DNA of 6,911 nt from positions 1 to 6,911 of the forward strand of contig NJED01000051.1 in the NCBI GenBank assembly GCA_002254745.1, written 5' to 3'. This DNA comes from Desulfurococcales archaeon ex4484_217_1 (GTDB taxonomy: Archaea; Thermoproteota; Thermoprotei_A; EX4484-217-1). Below, piece by piece: positions 5,281 through 6,911 of the stretch (position 1 is the first letter of the stretch; each line of letters opens with the position of its first letter). The notes below the pieces were generated by a model, which saw nothing but the letters and a program-made list of their open reading frames with translations, had not been told where the DNA came from and did no database searches. Made by a program: the position numbers and the translations under genes.

Positions 5281-5664
5281 ATGAGAGGCTGTGTGGTCTT
5301 GGTTAAGTTCTTTAATTTCGACAACATAGCTGTTGTTGAAAGAGAAAATTACTTTAGAAGTATTTTTGAGGTTTTAGAAGTAAGTAGTGAGCAAATAGGC
5401 TTGTTAAAGGTCATTATTCCTTCAAATACTACTGCTAGAAAACATTACCATAGAGAACACTTTGAAATATTCATTTTCCTAAGGGGTAGAGGTAGGGTTC
5501 TTGTGGAATCGCAAAGGAATACAAACGAGTTCTATGTTACTGAAGGCTCAATACTAATTATTGAGCCAGGTGAAAAACATACTGTGGAAGCTCTAGATAA
5601 ACCCTTAGAAATTGTAGTAATTAAGGTACCGCATAAGCCTGAGGATAAAGTGTTAGAAGGGTAA
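5281..5664 (+). CDS. Single-domain cupin protein
   Basis: Small beta-barrel metal-binding protein of up to 127 residues. Cupin motif 1 is visible as H55-Y-H57, E62 and G69 (KHYHREHFEIFIFLRG). Motif 2 runs from G89 to P96-G97 and H100 (GSILIIEPGEKH). The three histidines and the glutamate form the usual metal site. Small cupins of this kind include sugar isomerases, dioxygenase-like enzymes and sugar or acid binders, so the substrate cannot be read from sequence. The start is uncertain. ATG 5281 has no Shine-Dalgarno and lies about 10 nt after the guide RNA. GTG 5293 has GAGG 4 nt upstream, and TTG 5299 would give a family-like MVKFFNF N-terminus. The phosphoesterase gene follows after 3 bases. 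Confidence 0.9.
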   Translation: MRGCVVLVKFFNFDNIAVVERENYFRSIFEVLEVSSEQIGLLKVIIPSNTTARKHYHREHFEIFIFLRGRGRVLVESQRNTNEFYVTEGSILIIEPGEKHTVEALDKPLEIVVIKVPHKPEDKVLEG

Positions 5665-5667
5665 ATA

Positions 5668-6261
5668 ATGTTCAAAATACTGCACATAAGCGATATTCAT
5701 TGCCAGTATAGTTACCTGGAATACATTTTAGAGTATGCTGAATCAGAAAACTTCAACTTAATAGTTGTTTCAGGGGATTTAGAATGCGATTTCGTAGCTG
5801 AAGCTTTAGCCAATGCGAAAACGAGAATATATGCTGTTCCGGGAAATCTCGACGACAGCTACATAGTAGATCTAATGGATGAATACGGTATAAACATTAA
5901 GGGCGAAATAGTTAAGGCCGAAAACTACTACATTATCGGGTATTCATCCGATATTCATGAGAAAATAGAGTTGGAAAAACCGGATATGAGTAAAACAATA
6001 GTTATAGCTCACTATCCACCTTACGGCACAAAAACAGACATAGCATATAATGGAGCACATATAGGTAAGAAATACTTAAGGAGGTTTATTGAAAAATATC
6101 AGCCATTACTACTTCTCTGCGGTCATGTTCACGAGTCTAGAGGAGTTGACGAAATAGGTAAAACGAAAATAGTTAATCCAGGCCCTTTAGCTGAAGGATA
6201 CTATGCAACAATAATTCTTCCGGATTTACACATAGAACTTAGGAAGATAGAGGGCATTTAA
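5668..6261 (+). CDS. Metallophosphoesterase, COG2129 type
   Basis: Predicted dinuclear-metal phosphoesterase of 197 residues, somewhat shorter than the roughly 220 typical of this archaeal family. Ligands seen are SDIH (D9, H11), SGDLE (D37), PGNLDD (N60), AHYPPYGT (H115) and CGHVHESRGV (H153, H155). The usual histidine after Asn in GNHD is leucine here; that replacement, with DD following, is characteristic of this group. IVNPGPLAEG near 168-177 is also family-typical. The substrate is unknown. The ATG at 5668 lies 3 bases after the cupin stop with AAGGG 6 nt upstream, so the two genes form an operon. A glycerate kinase frame starts 1 base after its stop. It is not closely similar to the larger phosphoesterase at 4220-4972. 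Confidence 0.9.
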   Translation: MFKILHISDIHCQYSYLEYILEYAESENFNLIVVSGDLECDFVAEALANAKTRIYAVPGNLDDSYIVDLMDEYGINIKGEIVKAENYYIIGYSSDIHEKIELEKPDMSKTIVIAHYPPYGTKTDIAYNGAHIGKKYLRRFIEKYQPLLLLCGHVHESRGVDEIGKTKIVNPGPLAEGYYATIILPDLHIELRKIEGI

Positions 6262-6262
6262 A

Positions 6263-6911
6263 TTGATCATTAAAAATTACGAAAACATAATTAGAAATGG
6301 ACTATGTGATAAGTGTAAAGAAGCTAGGAGAAAAATCCTTAAGATATTGGAGGTTGCAGTTAAGGCTGCAGATCCTGAGGAAGCTATTAGGAGAAATATT
6401 TCACGTCGAAATATGACTTAGTCAAAATAAAGCTTTTACCATCAACCCACCCTATACCTAGTGAATTAAGTGTTAAAGCTGCACAGGAAATTATTAGAAT
6501 TGCCGAAAAAGCTGGAGAAGAAGACTTGGTTTTAGTGCTTATTTCAGGCGGGGGTTCCGCTTTAGCTGAACTTCCCAGATCTAAGATTCCCATTGATGAT
6601 TTGAAGAAAACAACAGAGATTCTTCTTAAATCAGGTGCTTCAATAGAGGAAATAAATACCGTTAGAAAGCATCTTTCACTATTTAAGGGGGGATGGCTTG
6701 CTAAGAAAATATTCCCAGCAACAACAGTTTCATTAATAATTTCAGATGTAGTTGGAGATCCTATAGAATTTATAGCCTCAGGACCTACAGCACCCGATTC
6801 AACAACGTTTTCAGATGCATTAGAAATTATTAGAAAATACGGTATTGAAGAGAAACTTCCTGAAAATGTTGTTGAGCTTCTTAAGTTAGGTGCTAAAGGG
6901 ATTATTGAGGA
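6263..6911 (+). pseudogene. Glycerate 2-kinase (MOFRL family), internal deletion with frameshift, truncated by window end
   Basis: Glycerate 2-kinase phosphorylates glycerate to 2-phosphoglycerate. The first piece starts at TTG 6263 with GAGGG 8 nt upstream. It encodes 52 residues, including the family-like VAVKAADPEEAIRRNI, and stops at TAG 6419-6421. The rest of the protein lies in another frame, open from 6391 (directly after a TAG) to the window end. It shows STHPIPSE, LISGGGSALAELP, SGASIEEINTVRKHLS, KGG, ISDVVGD and IASGPTAPD. Intact relatives have about 40-60 residues between these parts, covering the glycine/lysine VGKA-type segment. Here that block is missing, with no usable start for the second piece. 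This points to a deletion of some 130-170 bp (length estimated from remembered homologues), or an assembly error. Both remaining parts look well conserved, so the break is recent or technical. Confidence 0.85.

Noticed and set aside
6391..6421. Programmed frameshift as explanation for the split glycerate kinase
   Set aside because: No slippery heptamer is seen in the overlap, and a frameshift would not restore the missing 40-60 residues of the family.
6387..6593. 68-codon - strand open frame
   Set aside because: It is the antisense shadow of the conserved glycerate kinase region containing STHPIPSE and LISGGGSA.
1..6911. CRISPR array, insertion sequence, integrase or attachment site
   Set aside because: No regularly spaced repeats, transposase or integrase motifs, or tRNA-fragment duplication were found; the tRNA-Lys 3' end is not repeated elsewhere in the window.

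Overview
The window looks like chromosomal DNA from an AT-rich, probably hyperthermophilic archaeon, most likely a member of the Thermoproteota (crenarchaeal lineage). The evidence is a two-repeat TATA-binding protein, a family 4 (Fe-S) uracil-DNA glycosylase, a short one-domain alkylguanine transferase, a dCTP deaminase, two archaeal-type C/D box guide RNAs, A/T-rich TATA-like promoters and several TTG starts. The phylum is inferred; no rRNA is present to settle it.

Layout. (1) Positions 2-103 hold the 3' end of an unidentified + strand gene. It meets the 3' end of a - strand pair: a uracil-DNA glycosylase followed by a SpoIIM-family membrane protein, joined by a TGATG stop/start overlap. 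A C/D box guide RNA (2281-2340, -) lies about 25 nt upstream of the glycosylase. (2) The stretch 2341-2573 holds no gene I can support. It is followed by a GC-rich, foldable leader (2574-2656, +) in front of a one-domain methylated-DNA transferase gene (2664-3005, +). (3) Facing it on the - strand are dCTP deaminase, TBP and a COG1407-like metallophosphoesterase, then a tRNA-Lys(CTT) with an encoded CCA. (4) The + strand then carries a second C/D box guide RNA (about 5210-5273) about 10 nt before a cupin gene. After the cupin come a COG2129-like phosphoesterase and a glycerate 2-kinase reading frame that is broken by an internal deletion and frame change and then runs off the window.

How the genes fit together. 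Three genes within about 1.9 kb deal with base damage or uracil in DNA: uracil excision, O6-alkylguanine repair, and dCTP deamination, which makes the dUTP/dUMP precursor of dTTP. TBP is a core transcription factor and may control its own TATA promoter. Both guide RNAs sit as the apparent 5' leader of a protein operon in the same orientation, which suggests co-transcription and processing.

No defence system, CRISPR array, insertion sequence or phage gene was seen. The most notable items are the two guide RNAs and their leader position, the structured leader of the alkyltransferase gene, and the broken glycerate kinase.
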